64,000 nucleotides of DNA from Anopheles merus (GCF_017562075.2 NC_054082.1:59874906-59938905), one strand, 5' to 3'; counted from the first letter of the stretch, positions 42,131 to 53,283 are shown. Notes: generated by a model from the letters alone, not told the origin. Program-made: numbers and translations.

Positions 42131-42364
42131 ATGGGAGGCAAGGCTGCAAAACCTGAAACAAATATAAAAGGAGACCATGATCTCACAATAGTTCAAACTC
42201 AGAATATTCATACAGAATATCATCTGACTCAGGATTTAAAACTAAACATTATTTTAGGGCTGCTAATCACCCTGTGCATTGTTAAAATAGCGAAAACTTG
42301 TTACAAACACCTTCGTAACCAAGCGCAAAAACACGCTTTAAAAGTGCTTACGCTACCAAAGTAG
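42131..42364 (+). CDS. Small putative myristoylated membrane protein
   Basis: 77 codons between primer site and gag. It begins MGGKAAKP, a plausible N-myristoylation signal (Gly at position 2, Ser/Thr/Ala-type residue at 6), has polar residues to about 37, then one hydrophobic segment LNIILGLLITLCIVKIA (about 38-54), and ends in a basic tail KTCYKHLRNQAQKHALKV. This gives a signal-anchor or raft-type small membrane protein. It is not gag, protease or env. The frame is complete and free of lesions in an element whose other genes are broken. I do not recognise a family. Confidence 0.65.
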   Translation: MGGKAAKPETNIKGDHDLTIVQTQNIHTEYHLTQDLKLNIILGLLITLCIVKIAKTCYKHLRNQAQKHALKVLTLPK

Positions 42365-42784
42365 CAACGTAAACATTGAATCGATAACAGTGAATGAATG
42401 ATATACGAAAAAGGTGATATGCTATTTGACCCACAAAAATAGGTAAAGGCTGTGGGAAAGTACCGTAAGTTCACCAATGCAGCTATTGACCGCGATTATG
42501 AAAAACAATTATGCGCGTATGAGAACCTACCTCAACGTGTAAAAACACTGTGACCAGCGGTATGGTTTGGAACAGCCGTTCCCAACGCGGAAGACGAGAA
42601 GAATAAGGCAAGAATGGACGGTTGCTCACTGTCGGACAGACAGGTGAAAGAAGAGATCCCTGGGCCAAGGGACAGCAGTTCACCGAGCACCGGGAACAAC
42701 GTAGCACCGTGAGCAGCAACAACAACAAATGTATTTAAAAAGGTACCGTACACATGCAATTTTTACGGATGAAGCTGCATAAAT
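42365..42784 (+). other. Leader between the small ORF and gag
   Basis: No conserved frame on the plus strand. A TGTGGGAAAGTACCGT stretch and a short region near 42580-42610 (CCCAACGCGGAAGACGAGAA) resemble leader sequence of the gag-only element (near 37580). Confidence 0.4.
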
Positions 42785-43893
42785 ATGCAAAAGCTGTTAG
42801 AAAAAATAGAAATACTAGATAGAACGTATGATCAGGTTAGACAGCTAAACAAATGCTATAGGCTCTGCGCGTTAACCACACTAAGAAATAATACTAAGGA
42901 ATTATATGACGAAATACAAGAGCTTCTACGAAAGCACGAATCATCCATTAAAGACGAAATATTAACAACCTTAGTTAAAAAAAGTAGACACCTATATTAC
43001 GAAATAAATAAGTGCATTAAAATACATTTCGAAAGACATCCAGATTCGTTAAATACTACATTATCAGAAAACCAGTTCGACATAACGATAGAAACTAAAT
43101 CTGACAAAATGGCTGACATTATAGAACTAATTAAAATCACCACTTCTCTCATATCAAAGTATGATGGTAATGAGAAAGATTTAAAAGGTGTGGTGTCAAA
43201 TTTAAATGTATTAAAGAAAATAGTGAAGCCGGAGAATAGGGAAACAATAATAGAGCTAGTATTAGGACGTCTGACAGGTAAAGCGCGAATTGTTGTAGGA
43301 GAAACCCCAAACTCAATAGAAGATATAGTTAACAAACTACAAGACAGATGCAGCATAAAGGTAACACCAGAAATAGTAGTATCCAAAATGGATAATACGA
43401 AACAGACCGGAACAATAGAAGATTTCGGAAGCATTATAGAAAAACTAACGCAGCAACTTGAAGAAGCATACATAGCGGAAGAAATAACACCAGAAGTAGC
43501 CAGGAAAAAGCAACTAAGTCTGGAATTAGCGCATTGAGTTATGGACTTAAGGATGGAGAAACCAAAATAATAATGAGATCAAGTAAATTCGAAACCCTGC
43601 ATGAAGCAATAGAACAAGCAGTAAAATTGGAACTAGAAGACAGAACGAAAAAAGGAAAGAATGAACAGACAAAAATTTTATATTCAAACGCTACTAGGAA
43701 CAATAGAGGGTATGGTAACAACTACCAGGGAAGGAACAATTACAATAGATTCTCAAATAATAATAATAATAGGTATCAGACACAAAACCCACCCAGGTTC
43801 CCACCCGCAAAATATGGACATAACAATAACCGAAACAATAATAACTACAGAAATAACAACTCTAACAACACTAGAAATCAGCACGCAAATTGA
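42785..43893 (+). pseudogene. mdg1-like Gag
   Basis: Starts MQKLLEKIEILDRTYDQVRQ, has an N-terminal helical region, then the capsid ELIKITTSLISKYDGNEKDL, KARIVVGETPNSIEDIV and TPEVARKK. A one-base frameshift near 43510-43534 moves into SYGLKDGETKIIMRSSKFET, RGYGNNYQGRNNYNRF and an Asn-run tail. The tail lacks zinc knuckles. The gag-only element encodes the same junction without the frameshift (VARKKATKSGISALSYG), so a lost A is likely. Confidence 0.85.
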
Positions 43894-44040
43894 CAAAATA
43901 ATTCCAACAGAAATCAGTACGTACAATCCAATCAGAGAAATAATAGCAATTTGCAAAATAATCGAGCGCCTATTCATAACACAGTAACAGCCGAAGAACA
44001 GAATAATTTTTTAGGGCAACCTCAAGCATCGGAAAATACC

Positions 44041-44868
44041 CAATACTAACCATAAATCCTGATGCAGATAATTTTGTTAAAGTAAAAATAGAAATTACAA
44101 AGGAAATCTATAGCACACTCATCATAGATACCGGAGCAACCGTATCCGTACTTAAAGCTAGTAAATTAAAATCAGGTTGTAAAATCAATACATCAAAAAA
44201 TTAACCTTGATAAGCTCTAGTGATCATGAATCAGAGACTTTAGGAGCTGCTATGACAACAATTCACTTTGGCGATTATTCCATTATGCACGAATTTCATA
44301 TAATAGAAGATGTAGAATCCATTTTTTCCGACGGACTATTAGGAAAAGACTTTATAAAGCACAGATGTATTGTTGATTATGTTAATTGGATGATATACTT
44401 CTCATCTGATAACGGATTGATTTCACACCCAATAGAAGACAATGTAAACGGAAATTATATTTTACCAAAACGAAGTGAAGTAGTACGAAAAATAAGTATA
44501 CCAAACTTGACAGAAGATTCAATCATCTTATCACAAGAAATCCAACCAGGGGTATTTTGCGGAAACACAATAGTCTCAAAACGTAATCAGTATATCAAAT
44601 TCATTAATACCACAGATAAAGATGTTTCTTTTAACATAAAATCTTATACACCAGAAGTTGAACCATTAAGAGAGTATGAGCAATTACAGAAGAAACTTGA
44701 CACATCTAAGGAACGAATTCAGAAAATTCATAACAAAATCCATATAGAAAATATTCCACAAATAGCAAGAGAAGAGTTAGAAAATCTTATCACAAAATTC
44801 TCGGATATATTTTGTTTAGAAGATGAACCGGTCTCTACTAACAATTTTATACCCAGGAAATTTCATTA
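44041..44868 (+). pseudogene. mdg1-like protease and linker
   Basis: The active site STLIIDTGATVSVLKASKLK lies near 44115-44170. After a frameshift the frame 44207-44869 continues YSIMHEFHIIEDVESIFSDG, LLGKDFIKHRCIVDY (end of the protease fold), then a connector ending FSDIFCLEDEPVSTNNFIPR before RT. The protease releases the Gag and Pol proteins. Confidence 0.8.
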
Positions 44869-47391
44869 AAAGATAATATTCCTTCTTATATACCAAATTA
44901 TAAACAAATACATTCACAAACAGAGGAAATGCAATCACAGGTAGAAAAGATGTTGAAAAATAACATTATAGAACATTCTGTTTCATCATATAATTCACCG
45001 ATACTATTAGTACCGAAGAAGTCAGGTGAAGGAAAAAAGAAATAGCGTTTAGTAGTGGATTTTCGGCAATTGAACAAGAAAATTTTACCAGACAAATTCC
45101 CTTTACCTCGCATAGACACGATACTAGATCAGCTAGGAAGAGCCAAATATTTCAGCACATTGGATTTGATGTCAGGGTTTCATCAAATCAAACTTGATAA
45201 AAATTCGAGAAAATACACAGCTTTTTCGACACCTACAGGCCACTATCAGTTTACAAGAATGCCATTTGGACTCAACATTAGCCCAAACAGCTTTCAAAGA
45301 ATGATGGCTATCGCTATGGCTGGTTTAACACCAGAGCTAGCATTTGTATATATAGATGATATTATAGTTACTGGATGCAGTGCACGGCATCATATCAGTA
45401 ATTTAGGTAAAGTTTTTGATAGGCTAAGAAAATATAACCTTAAACTAAATGCAGAAAAATGTTGTTTCTTCAAAACAGAAGTAACGTACTTAGGTCATAA
45501 AATAACAGATAAAGGAATTTATCCAGACGACGCGAAGTTTGACACAATTAAAAACTTCCCGATTCCTACTAATGCTGATGAAGCAAGACGTTTTGTCGCA
45601 TTTTGTAATTATTATCGTAAATTTGTACAGAATTTTGCTAAGATAGCTAAACCTATTAATAATTTGATTAAGAAAAATGTTAAGTTTGCATGGACTTCAG
45701 AATGTCAAGCAGCTTTTGATACATTGAAACAAAGCTTACTCTCACCCACAATTTTACAATATCCAGATTTTAAAAAGCAATTCATAATTATGACAGACGC
45801 ATCGGATATGGCATGTGGTGCAGTGTTATCACAAATAACAGATGGAAACGATTTGCCAGTCGCATTTGCGAGTAAAAGTTTTACACCAGGGGAAAAGAAT
45901 AAGCCAATTATCGAGAAAGAACTTACAGCTATACATTGGGCAATTAATTATTTTAAACCTTACGTATATGGACAAAAATTTATAGTTAGAACAGATCATA
46001 GACCATTAGCATACTTATTTGGTATGAAAAATCCTACTTCTAAGCTTACTAGAATGAGACTAGATTTAGAAGAATTTGACTTTGAAATAGAATATTTAGC
46101 AGGTAAAGCTAATGTTGCGGCAGACGCACTATCAAGAGTAATCCTTAACTCAGATGACCTAAAAGCATCAATACCAAAATCCAAAACGATTTTAATGGTT
46201 AATACGAGAGCCATGGTTAAGAAAAATAACGAGAAAACTGATATAAACAAAGACGAACCAATCGCAACAACAGGGACTGATCACCCCGCGATGTGGAAAA
46301 CAGATAGACCTTTAGAAGTGAGAAAAGTACTAAAAATAGGTACGCAGAGAATTAAAAACAACGTTGAATTCATAATATACAACCATTCATATAGTAAAGC
46401 ACTAGGAAAATTTCTTTTGAGAAATGATGTAAATGGAAGTCAAGCATTAGAGTTTGCTCTTCTAGAAATGTGCAAAATCGCGAAACAATATGGAAGAAAT
46501 AAGCTAGCATGGTCAGAAGAAGATCATTTATTCGAAGAATATTCCCAACAAACTATTAAGGAAATAGCCAACAGAGCCATTACCAAGTTTGAAATAATCC
46601 TGTTTACTCCAACTAGATGGATAACAACAGAAAAAGATAGGCTGAGAATAATTTCAGATTATCATATGACCCCTTCGGGAGGACATATAGGCCAGTACAG
46701 ACTGTACCAGAAAATAAGGGAAAAATATAAATGGAAAAATATGAAAGATGATATCAAGAAATACGTACGAAATTGTAAAGCATGCATAGTTAATAACACG
46801 ACTAGACATACTAAAGAAAAAACAGTTGTAACTACAACACCGACAAAACCATTTAACATAATTTCAATCGACACAGTAGGACCTCTAACAAAAACTAACA
46901 AAAACAACAGGTATGCAATAACCATACAATGTGACTTAACGAAATATATCGTAGTAATACCTATCCATAACAAAGAAGCAAACACTATAGCCAAGGCATT
47001 GGTAGAAAACTTTATTCTTACATTTGGAACATTTATAGAATTAAAATCAGATCAAGGACTAGAATATAACAATGAAATATTACACAAAATCTCAGAAATT
47101 TTAAAAATCAAACAAACTTTTAGCACAGCTTACCACCCACAGACAATAGGATCATTAGAGAGAAATCATAGATGTCTAAACGAATACCTAAGAAGCTATA
47201 CAAACGAACATCATGATGACTGGGACGATTGGACAAAATTTTACGAATTTGTTTACAATACAACAGAACACTCAGACACAAACTACACACCATACGAACT
47301 AGTATTGGTAGAAAAGCGAATTTACCACAAAATATATTTAAAACAAAAATTGAACCAGTTTATAATATTGACCAATATTATTTCGAAATGA
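44869..47391 (+). pseudogene. mdg1-like reverse transcriptase, RNase H and integrase
   Basis: RT starts near 44880 (SYNSPILLVPKKSGEGKKK), meets a TAG at about 45043-45045 where Trp is expected, then runs open for 778 codons: VDFRQLNKKILPDKFPLPRI, YFSTLDLMSGFHQI, FGLNISPNSFQRMM, VYIDDIIVTG (YIDD), YLGHKITDKGI; RNase H ITDASDMACGAVLS, RTDHRPLAYLF, KANVAADALSR; integrase HxxxxH..CKAC, ISIDTVGPLTK, LKSDQGLEYNN and TIGSLERNHRC (D, D, E). A frameshift near 47390 separates the last tail, 47391-47543. Apart from the TAG and the shift the enzyme looks complete. Confidence 0.9.
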
Positions 47392-47717
47392 AATATAAAC
47401 TCCAAAAATCAAACGAAATTGCCAGAGAAAATTTGATAAAAGCAAAAATTAAAACACAACAACCCTTAAATAAAGATACAGTACCACTTATTATAAACTT
47501 AGGAGATCAGGTATATTTGGAAAATGAAAATAGGAAAAATTAGATCCAGTCTACATTGGACCTTTCACAGTAGTAAGTGACCAAGGGCCTAATTGCGTAA
47601 TACAAAATAATACAACAAAGAAAATCTCTACAGTACACAAAAATAGATTAATTAAGTACACAGGAGAATAACTTCAATCATTATAATTCATTACGTTATT
47701 CTATTAAAGGGGGTAGG
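47392..47717 (+). pseudogene. Integrase C-terminal tail and polypurine tract
   Basis: Continues the integrase in a new frame: YNIDQYYFEMKYKLQKSNEI then LIINLGDQVYLENENRK, the beta-barrel-like end, then DPVYIGPFTVVSDQGPNC-like sequence after another slip. It ends with the purine tract AAAGGGGGTAGG next to the 3' LTR. Confidence 0.7.
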
Positions 47718-48527
47718 TGTAGCATGCACATGCACATGCTATACTGTTTTCAATCAGTTCACACACATTTCTTATTACACTTAATAAACACAAAATTGTC
47801 AACACAACACAACACACAAAAAGACCAAATTCCAACCACTCAAGATACCAACACAACCCAAACCACATAAATAACCTTACGTCAGGAATTGTAAGTCAGC
47901 AGAAAAACCCTTATCCAAAAACACTTAAAACACACAAGCGACACACACCCCGGAGGTGCGAAAAAAACCTTACCCAGCACAAAACGCTTCAAGTGGGTAA
48001 AGCGTAAATACACAGCATTGCATAATAGCAACCAACAGTTAATAAATAATGAAATAGGAGACACCGTACCTCGTGTGTACAAACAGAACCGTAAGCGTAG
48101 GAAACAAAACACCGCGTAAGCGTCAGAACCCAGAACTGACCTTACATAATAAGCACAACCATATGTAAACTCAAAACTTGACATTCAGCATAATTGACAC
48201 AAAATAGAAAGTAAAGTAAAACCAAATCTAACTAAAAGGAAATGAATCGTATAAATAAAGATGTAAGATGAGACCGAGCACTGCTCAGTTACACACAGTA
48301 CGCACAGTGACACGGATCAGTGGAGCCGTTTAAGTCTTATCGTAATTTGCACAAACAACACAAATATGTTAAATTAATTCATTGTGTCCACTCGTTACCT
48401 GGAGCCCTGATGGCTCCCAGTGATCATCCGAAACTAATGCTTTGTTTTTGACGAATTGACCTCGCGAGTGATGTTTAATCCTTCTGCACCGCTGCTCTAA
48501 CAATTGCAACCTGTTCCGAATAGTACA
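47718..48527 (+). repeat. 3' LTR of the mdg1-like element
   Basis: 810 bp; differs from the 5' LTR by a one-base deletion in a C run and one substitution near the end. Indicates a recent insertion. Confidence 0.95.
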
Positions 48528-49029
48528 ATGGGAACTGTGTTTGTGTTGGTGTAATGGTATCGGGAATATTGTTAATTACTGAGTTAAACAATTCGGGGTA
48601 TGATGTTGCTGGATTGCGATGAATGGGTTGTTGAGCGGGTAAATCGGTAGAGGTGTGTGATGAAAGCAAAAAGCAACGCATCTCATCCTTCAGCACTTCG
48701 AGGAGATCGCATTTAATAACGGCAGTGATTTGTTTTGGCAGCTCACTATGGAGGCTCGCTTTAAGGTCGGCAATGCTGGACGATAAGTCGACAGTGGTGT
48801 GGGTGTAAGGGGTAGACGGCCTAAGCACAGCCGAACGCGGATCTCTATGAAACTTTACACAAGCCTTACATGCCCAAAAAAGTTGTGCACAGGACTCTAT
48901 AATAGCGAACAGTTCCTCAGAGAGACCACTGCATGTGAAATGAAACTCGGCATTGCACCAACCCTGGCATTTCACAATTCGATCAGCAGGTACGATGTCG
49001 TTGGCACAAGCGGCGCAGATACCGGCCAT
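48528..49029 (-). pseudogene. LINE ORF1, N-terminal part with PHD finger
   Basis: The start is the Met at 49029, directly before the finger CAACANDIV...CQGWCNAEFHFTCSG...FWACKACV (C4HC3-like), as in the copy at 11.9 kb. A Ser/Thr-rich linker and a helical stretch follow (IADLKASLHSELPKQITAVI). The frame reads TITPTQTQFP at the cut and resumes with SLAAS on the other side of the LTR element. Confidence 0.85.
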
Positions 49030-49320
49030 TGTAAAATGGTACAGCAATAGTTGAAATGGGGTATTGATTGTAGAGCAGGAAAATGATTGTAGGTGATTGC
49101 AGATGAGCAATTTCCGACTGTTAATGAAAACCAGGTCTTGAGGCAGTCAGCACAAGCAAGCAAGTTGCGTTATGGATAAGTTTTCACTGAATAATTTTAT
49201 AAAATATCGGAGCGCAAAGAATTATCGACCAGTCACTATGACGTCATATATATATAGTATCGGACATTAAGATAGGACCCTGTTTTTTCATCGCACCGCT
49301 TGACTTGTTTGACCACGTTA
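49030..49320. other. LINE 5' leader and unassigned flank
   Basis: Sequence upstream of ORF1, probably including the LINE 5' UTR. The border is not visible. Confidence 0.4.
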
Positions 49321-49321
49321 C

Positions 49322-49323
<2 letters not shown>

Positions 49324-49363
<40 letters not shown>
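49324..49363. repeat. GT microsatellite
   Basis: About 40 bp of alternating GT. Confidence 0.95.
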
Positions 49364-49366
<3 letters not shown>

Positions 49367-49509
49367 AATGTGTATTGGTGTGTGTGTTTGTTTCACAAGT
49401 ATGTCGTTTCGGATAGATTTGTTAGTAGTTTTTTTGTGTTTTGAGTTAGGTTTTTGTTGTAATTAGCAGGACCACCGCCCTCGCGAGCAGTGATCCCTAT
49501 TCAAAAATG

Positions 49510-49890
49510 CAATAAGCTCAGTTCTTGATCTTATTGCCGTCGCCCACGATGACATTAATCATGCGTTGACGCATCGACATCACCAGATTCTGGATCGTTT
49601 TAGGTGGAATTTAGCTCCACACCTCTTGCATGTGATCGAAGAGTTGATCCAGTTCTTCCGGTATGTTTTTGCCCAGCCTCTTCTTGAATATTGCCCAGAG
49701 GTTCTCAATGGGATTGAGGCCACTTCCGGGCAGGCCACTTCCGGGCAGGCCACTTCCGGGCAGGCCACTTCCGGGCAGGCCACTTCATTGTTTTGACATT
49801 GTTGTCAGCAAACCAAGTTTGGACAGTCCCGGATGCTTAGAATCGTTGTCATGCATAAACATCCAAGACCGAGGAAGTTTTATACAGGAT
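49510..49890 (-). pseudogene. Tc1-like transposase C-terminal fragment
   Basis: The minus strand reads WMFMHDNDSKHP (second catalytic Asp of the DDE triad), KTMKWPARK and GLNPIENLWAIFKKRLGKN (catalytic Glu), then EELDQLFDHMQEVWS, stop, IPPKTIQNLVMSMRQRM and VIVGDGNKIKN-stop. This is the end of a Tc1/mariner-superfamily transposase, normally WPAQSPDLNPIENLW. A TAG within the last helix, a frame change near 49820 and the repeat expansion disable it. No terminal repeats seen. Confidence 0.75.
49718..49786. repeat. 15-bp tandem repeat inside the Tc1-like fragment
   Basis: About four and a half units of CAGGCCACTTCCGGG. On the coding strand each unit is five codons, KWPAR, so the repeat multiplies the WPA motif just before the catalytic Glu region without shifting the frame. 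Confidence 0.85.
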
Positions 49891-49891
49891 G

Positions 49892-50045
<154 letters not shown>

Positions 50046-50368
50046 AAGCGCGGTTTTTGTCCGATTTTAATAGACGTAAAGCTCTGTTCGACCACTTAGG
50101 ATTAGGAGCGGGTTTAAGGAGAGGACAGCAGGAAGGGAAGGCGGAAGTGATTACATTAGTAAACGCTGCTACAGCTTGATTTATGTCACAGTCAGCATCA
50201 ATAAATGACCAATCGGTATCGGCTAATATACGATGAAGCTTTTGGTAGTCCAGTTTCCTAAAATTGAACATACGAGCCGTAGGTATTCGTTGAGCAAATC
50301 AGGTGGGATGTAAACGGCGCCGATATAAATTGCAAGGTTTTGAAGCTTAACAATTGTTCAAACAGACA
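50046..50368 (-). pseudogene. Inverted duplicate of LINE ORF2 segments
   Basis: The minus strand repeats two pieces of the plus-strand LINE to its right: the part at about 50460-50531 (NLAIYIGAVYIPP region) and the part at 50927-51178 (FNFRKLDYQKLHRILADTDW to SDKNRA), joined directly with the intervening 395 bp missing. It carries only a few substitutions. It meets the plus-strand LINE head to head at about 50368. Confidence 0.85.
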
Positions 50369-51477
50369 CAGTAACCGTTGCCGTGGTGGTGGTGTACTTA
50401 TTGCCTGCTCTTCCGTGCTGAACACGTCAACTTTATCACTGCCGTTCGACTCGTTGGAGTCTGTTTGGACAATTGTTAAGCTTCAAAACCTTGCAATTTA
50501 TATCGGCGCCGTTTACATCCCACCCAATTTGCGTTCTTCCGAAGTAGTCCTTGAAGATTTACATGAGAGTGTTAGTTTCGTTGCTGGCAAACTTAAACCA
50601 AATGATCTTATGGTGTTACTTAGTGATTTTAATTATCCATCACTCTCCTGGCAACCGTCGGCATCGTGCGTTAATCACTTCATTCCTACTGGTGTATCTC
50701 GTGAAAATGTTTCTCTGCTTGATGGAATGTCGGTAAAACGGTTTGCTGCAATTATCCGGCATAAAAAATATACGCGGAAGACAATTAGATCTTCTATTTG
50801 CCAATGCTGCCTTCTTGGAGTGCTGCTCCCCCGTCATAGCTTCACCCGTTCCACTCGTCGCGCTAGACGATCATCATCCTGCTCTTGAGACAAGCGTGCT
50901 CCTTACGCACTCTCGCCCTGCATCCTCTCAACGAATACCTACGGCTCGTATGTTCAATTTTAGGAAACTGGACTACCAAAAGCTTCATCGTATATTAGCC
51001 GATACCGATTGGTCATTTATTGATGCTGAATATGACATAAATCAAGCTGTAGCAGCGTTTACTAATGTAATCACTTCCGCCTTCCCTTCCTGCTGTCCTC
51101 TCCTTAAACCCGCTCCTAATCCTAAGTGGTCGAACAGAGCTTTACGTCTATTAAAATCGGACAAAAACCGCGCTCAACGCGCCTACCGTTTAAATAATAC
51201 TTTACACAATCTTTGTGTATATAAATATGCGGCTAAGGCTTATCGTCTTCTTAATCGCCATCTGTATCGTCGCTACGTTCAGCGTCTTCAAATGCGCTTC
51301 ACTATTGATCCTGGGTCATTCTTTCGTTTTGTGAGCTCTCGGCGAGGCTCTGCTAGCCTTCCATCCACCCTGTTTCTTGATCTGTCCTCTGCTACGTCCA
51401 ATCCTGATATATGTACCTGTTTGCCAAACATTTCTCTAGTGTATTTGTCGATCCTAGTTCTTTTAAGGTTCCTTTGA
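50369..51477 (+). pseudogene. LINE ORF2: endonuclease, C-terminal part, and linker
   Basis: Reads CRGGGVLIACSSVLN, AIYIGAVYIPPNLRS, DLMVLLSDFNYPSLSW (GD replaced by SD), then after a frameshift RGRQLDLLFANAAF and LDDHHPALETS. The linker FNFRKLDYQKLHRILADTDW to RALRLLKSDKNRAQRAYRLN leads towards RT. A frameshift near 51415 joins the RT frame. Confidence 0.8.
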
Positions 51478-53283
51478 ACGTAGGCTTGTCTTACACGCCC
51501 TCTGATGTGATATCATGTAATTCAGTCGTTGTAAGTGAAAGCCTAGTAAAATCCGCTTTATCCAAACTTAAAACTTCGTTTTCACCAGGCCCCGATGGCA
51601 TCCCTGCCTGTGTTTTGAAAAAATGTGGCAATATCCTCACTCCTATTCTCACTCGTCTTTCTTCTCGCTCGCTTAGTGTAGGGATTTTTCCAAGTCAATG
51701 GAAACTAGCTTGGCTTGTTCCCATTTATAAGAAAGGTGACCGCACACTAGCATCAAACTACAGAGGCATTTCTATTATTTGTGCGTGTTCTAAAATCCTC
51801 GAGTCAATTGTCCATTTATCTGTAATGCCTTGTGTAAAAAATTATATTTCTACGGAACAACACGGCTTTATGCCCAATCGCTCAGTGTCCACCAACCTAA
51901 TGTGTTTTTTGTCTTCTCTATATCACTACCTGTCTAGTGGCAAGCAAGTAGACACTATCTATACCGATTTCAAAGCGGCATTCGACAGTATACCTCTATC
52001 ATTACTTGTTGCTAAGCTTCGAAAACTAGGTTTCGGTGGCTCTATATTGCCGTGGTTCAACTCCTATCTTGAGAACCGTTCATATGTAGTTAACATCTGT
52101 GGCTCTTTCTCTGAATGTTTGCTTAGTTCTTCGGGTGTCCCTCAAGCTAGTGTCCTTAGTCCCTTACTGTTCATTCTCTTCCTCAATGACTGTACTTCGA
52201 TCCTTCCTCCTAACGGCTTCTTGCTATATGCGGATGACGCTAAAATTTTTCTTCCTGTATCTTCTACAGTGATTGTCTAGTCCTTCAATCCTGGCTCTGT
52301 AAATTCTCTACATGGTGTGCTTCTAACGGTTTAGTCCTGTGTCCTGAAAATGTTCTGTCTTGTCTTTCTTCCGATCCTCTGCAAGTATAACTCATGCTTA
52401 TAGTGTCTGTGATGCCCCTATTCCCCGTGCGTCCTTGTCTAAGGATCTTGGCGTCTTCTTTGACCCGAGTCTTTCTTTCAAGGAGCACACGGACTATGTC
52501 ATCAACAAGGCCAACAAAAGTCTTGGTTATATTTGTCGCATGTCCACTAAAATTCGTGATCCTTTTTGTCTTAAGTCCCTTTATTGTTGTTGGGTCCGTT
52601 CCGTACTAGAATATACCTGTGTCATCTGGTCTCCTGTCTATCTATCTCTGCTCCAAAGGATTGAGAGTATCCAGAGACGTTTTACAAGGATCGTATTTCG
52701 TAGGTCCAGTCTCATCGTATAAGCCGGTCTCATGGTACAGTCGTCAACTCGTACGACTTAACAACATGCCCGTCATGGGTTCAAGCCCCGAATAGACCGT
52801 GCCGCCATACGTAGGACTGACTATCCTGCTATGGGGGGAAATCAATAAGTCACTGAAAGCCAACCCCACAAGTGGGTTGGCAAGGCCTTGACCGTCATCG
52901 GTTGTTGAGCCTAAGAAGAAGATTTCGTAGGTCGCTGGGTCATCACTCTATTCCGCTTCCTTCGTATGACGATAGATGCACTCTATTAGGCCTTGCCAAG
53001 TTGGAGCACCGCCTCTCGGTCGCTCAGGCTTCTTTCGTCGCTGGCATATTGCTCAATACGATTGATACTCCTTCACTTCTGACGCGCTTACATTTGTATG
53101 CACCTTGTCGCACCTTACGTTATCGTTTTTCGTCTCCAGTTACCTATATGTCGTACACGTTTTGCTCGCAATGAGCCTTTTGTAAGAGCTATGTCGTCTT
53201 TTAATAGTACTTCTGATCTGTTCAATTTCAACATATCCTATCCTGTCTACCAATCCCGTCTTCGCTCCTTTTCCGTACCATAA
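51411..53283 (+). pseudogene. LINE ORF2: reverse transcriptase and C-terminus
   Basis: FSPGPDGIPACVLKKC, LVPIYKKGDRTLASNYRGI, YTDFKAAFDSIP (motif A), SSGVPQASVLSPLLF (Ala for the usual Gly) and LLYADDAKIFL (active site). A frame break near 52265 follows, then LSKDLGVFFDPSLSF, LEYTCVIWSPVYLS and IQRRFTRIVF. The SINE interrupts here; afterwards RRSLGHHSIPLPSYDDRCTL, LGLAKLEHRLSVAQAS and a C-terminus ending YQSRLRSFSVP-stop at 53283. Confidence 0.85.
52707..52921 (+). mobile_element. SINE inserted in LINE RT
   Basis: GCCGGTCTCATGGTACAGTC starts at 52723; the B box is GGTTCAAGCCCC; the tail is CCTAAGAAGAAG. A 12-bp duplication ATTTCGTAGGTC lies at 52695-52706 and 52922-52933. Sixteen extra bases (52707-52722) lie between the left duplication and the SINE head. 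Confidence 0.95.

Larger units (their letters stand above)
41135..48527 (+). mobile_element. mdg1-like Ty3/gypsy retrotransposon, nearly complete
   Basis: LTRs of 811 and 810 bp with only two differences noticed, target duplication ATGG (41131-41134, 48528-48531) and primer site TGGCGACCGTGACAGG at 41946 (tRNA-Arg type as in mdg1/412). Content in order: small ORF, gag, protease, RT-RNase H-integrase, polypurine tract AAAGGGGGTAGG. Frameshifts near 43530, 44200, 44870 and 47390 and a TAG near 45043 disable it despite its youth. Confidence 0.95.
31776..49160 (-). mobile_element. CR1/T1-like LINE split by two LTR elements and a SINE
   Basis: On the minus strand the LINE runs ORF1 (49029 to 48528, then 41134 to 40349), ORF2 start (40310 to 40222), then ORF2 (34338 to about 31776). 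Removing the LTR elements 41135-48527 (duplication ATGG) and 34339-40221 (duplication ATAT), and the SINE 34008-34210, leaves collinear LINE coding sequence at each junction. The 3' end is lost: the RT frame runs into a poly-A-like tract at about 31760-31775 instead of the usual C-terminus. Confidence 0.9.

Noticed and set aside
52723..52800. Possible tRNA gene
   Set aside because: The A and B boxes belong to a SINE head; the same sequence recurs with body, tail and target duplications.
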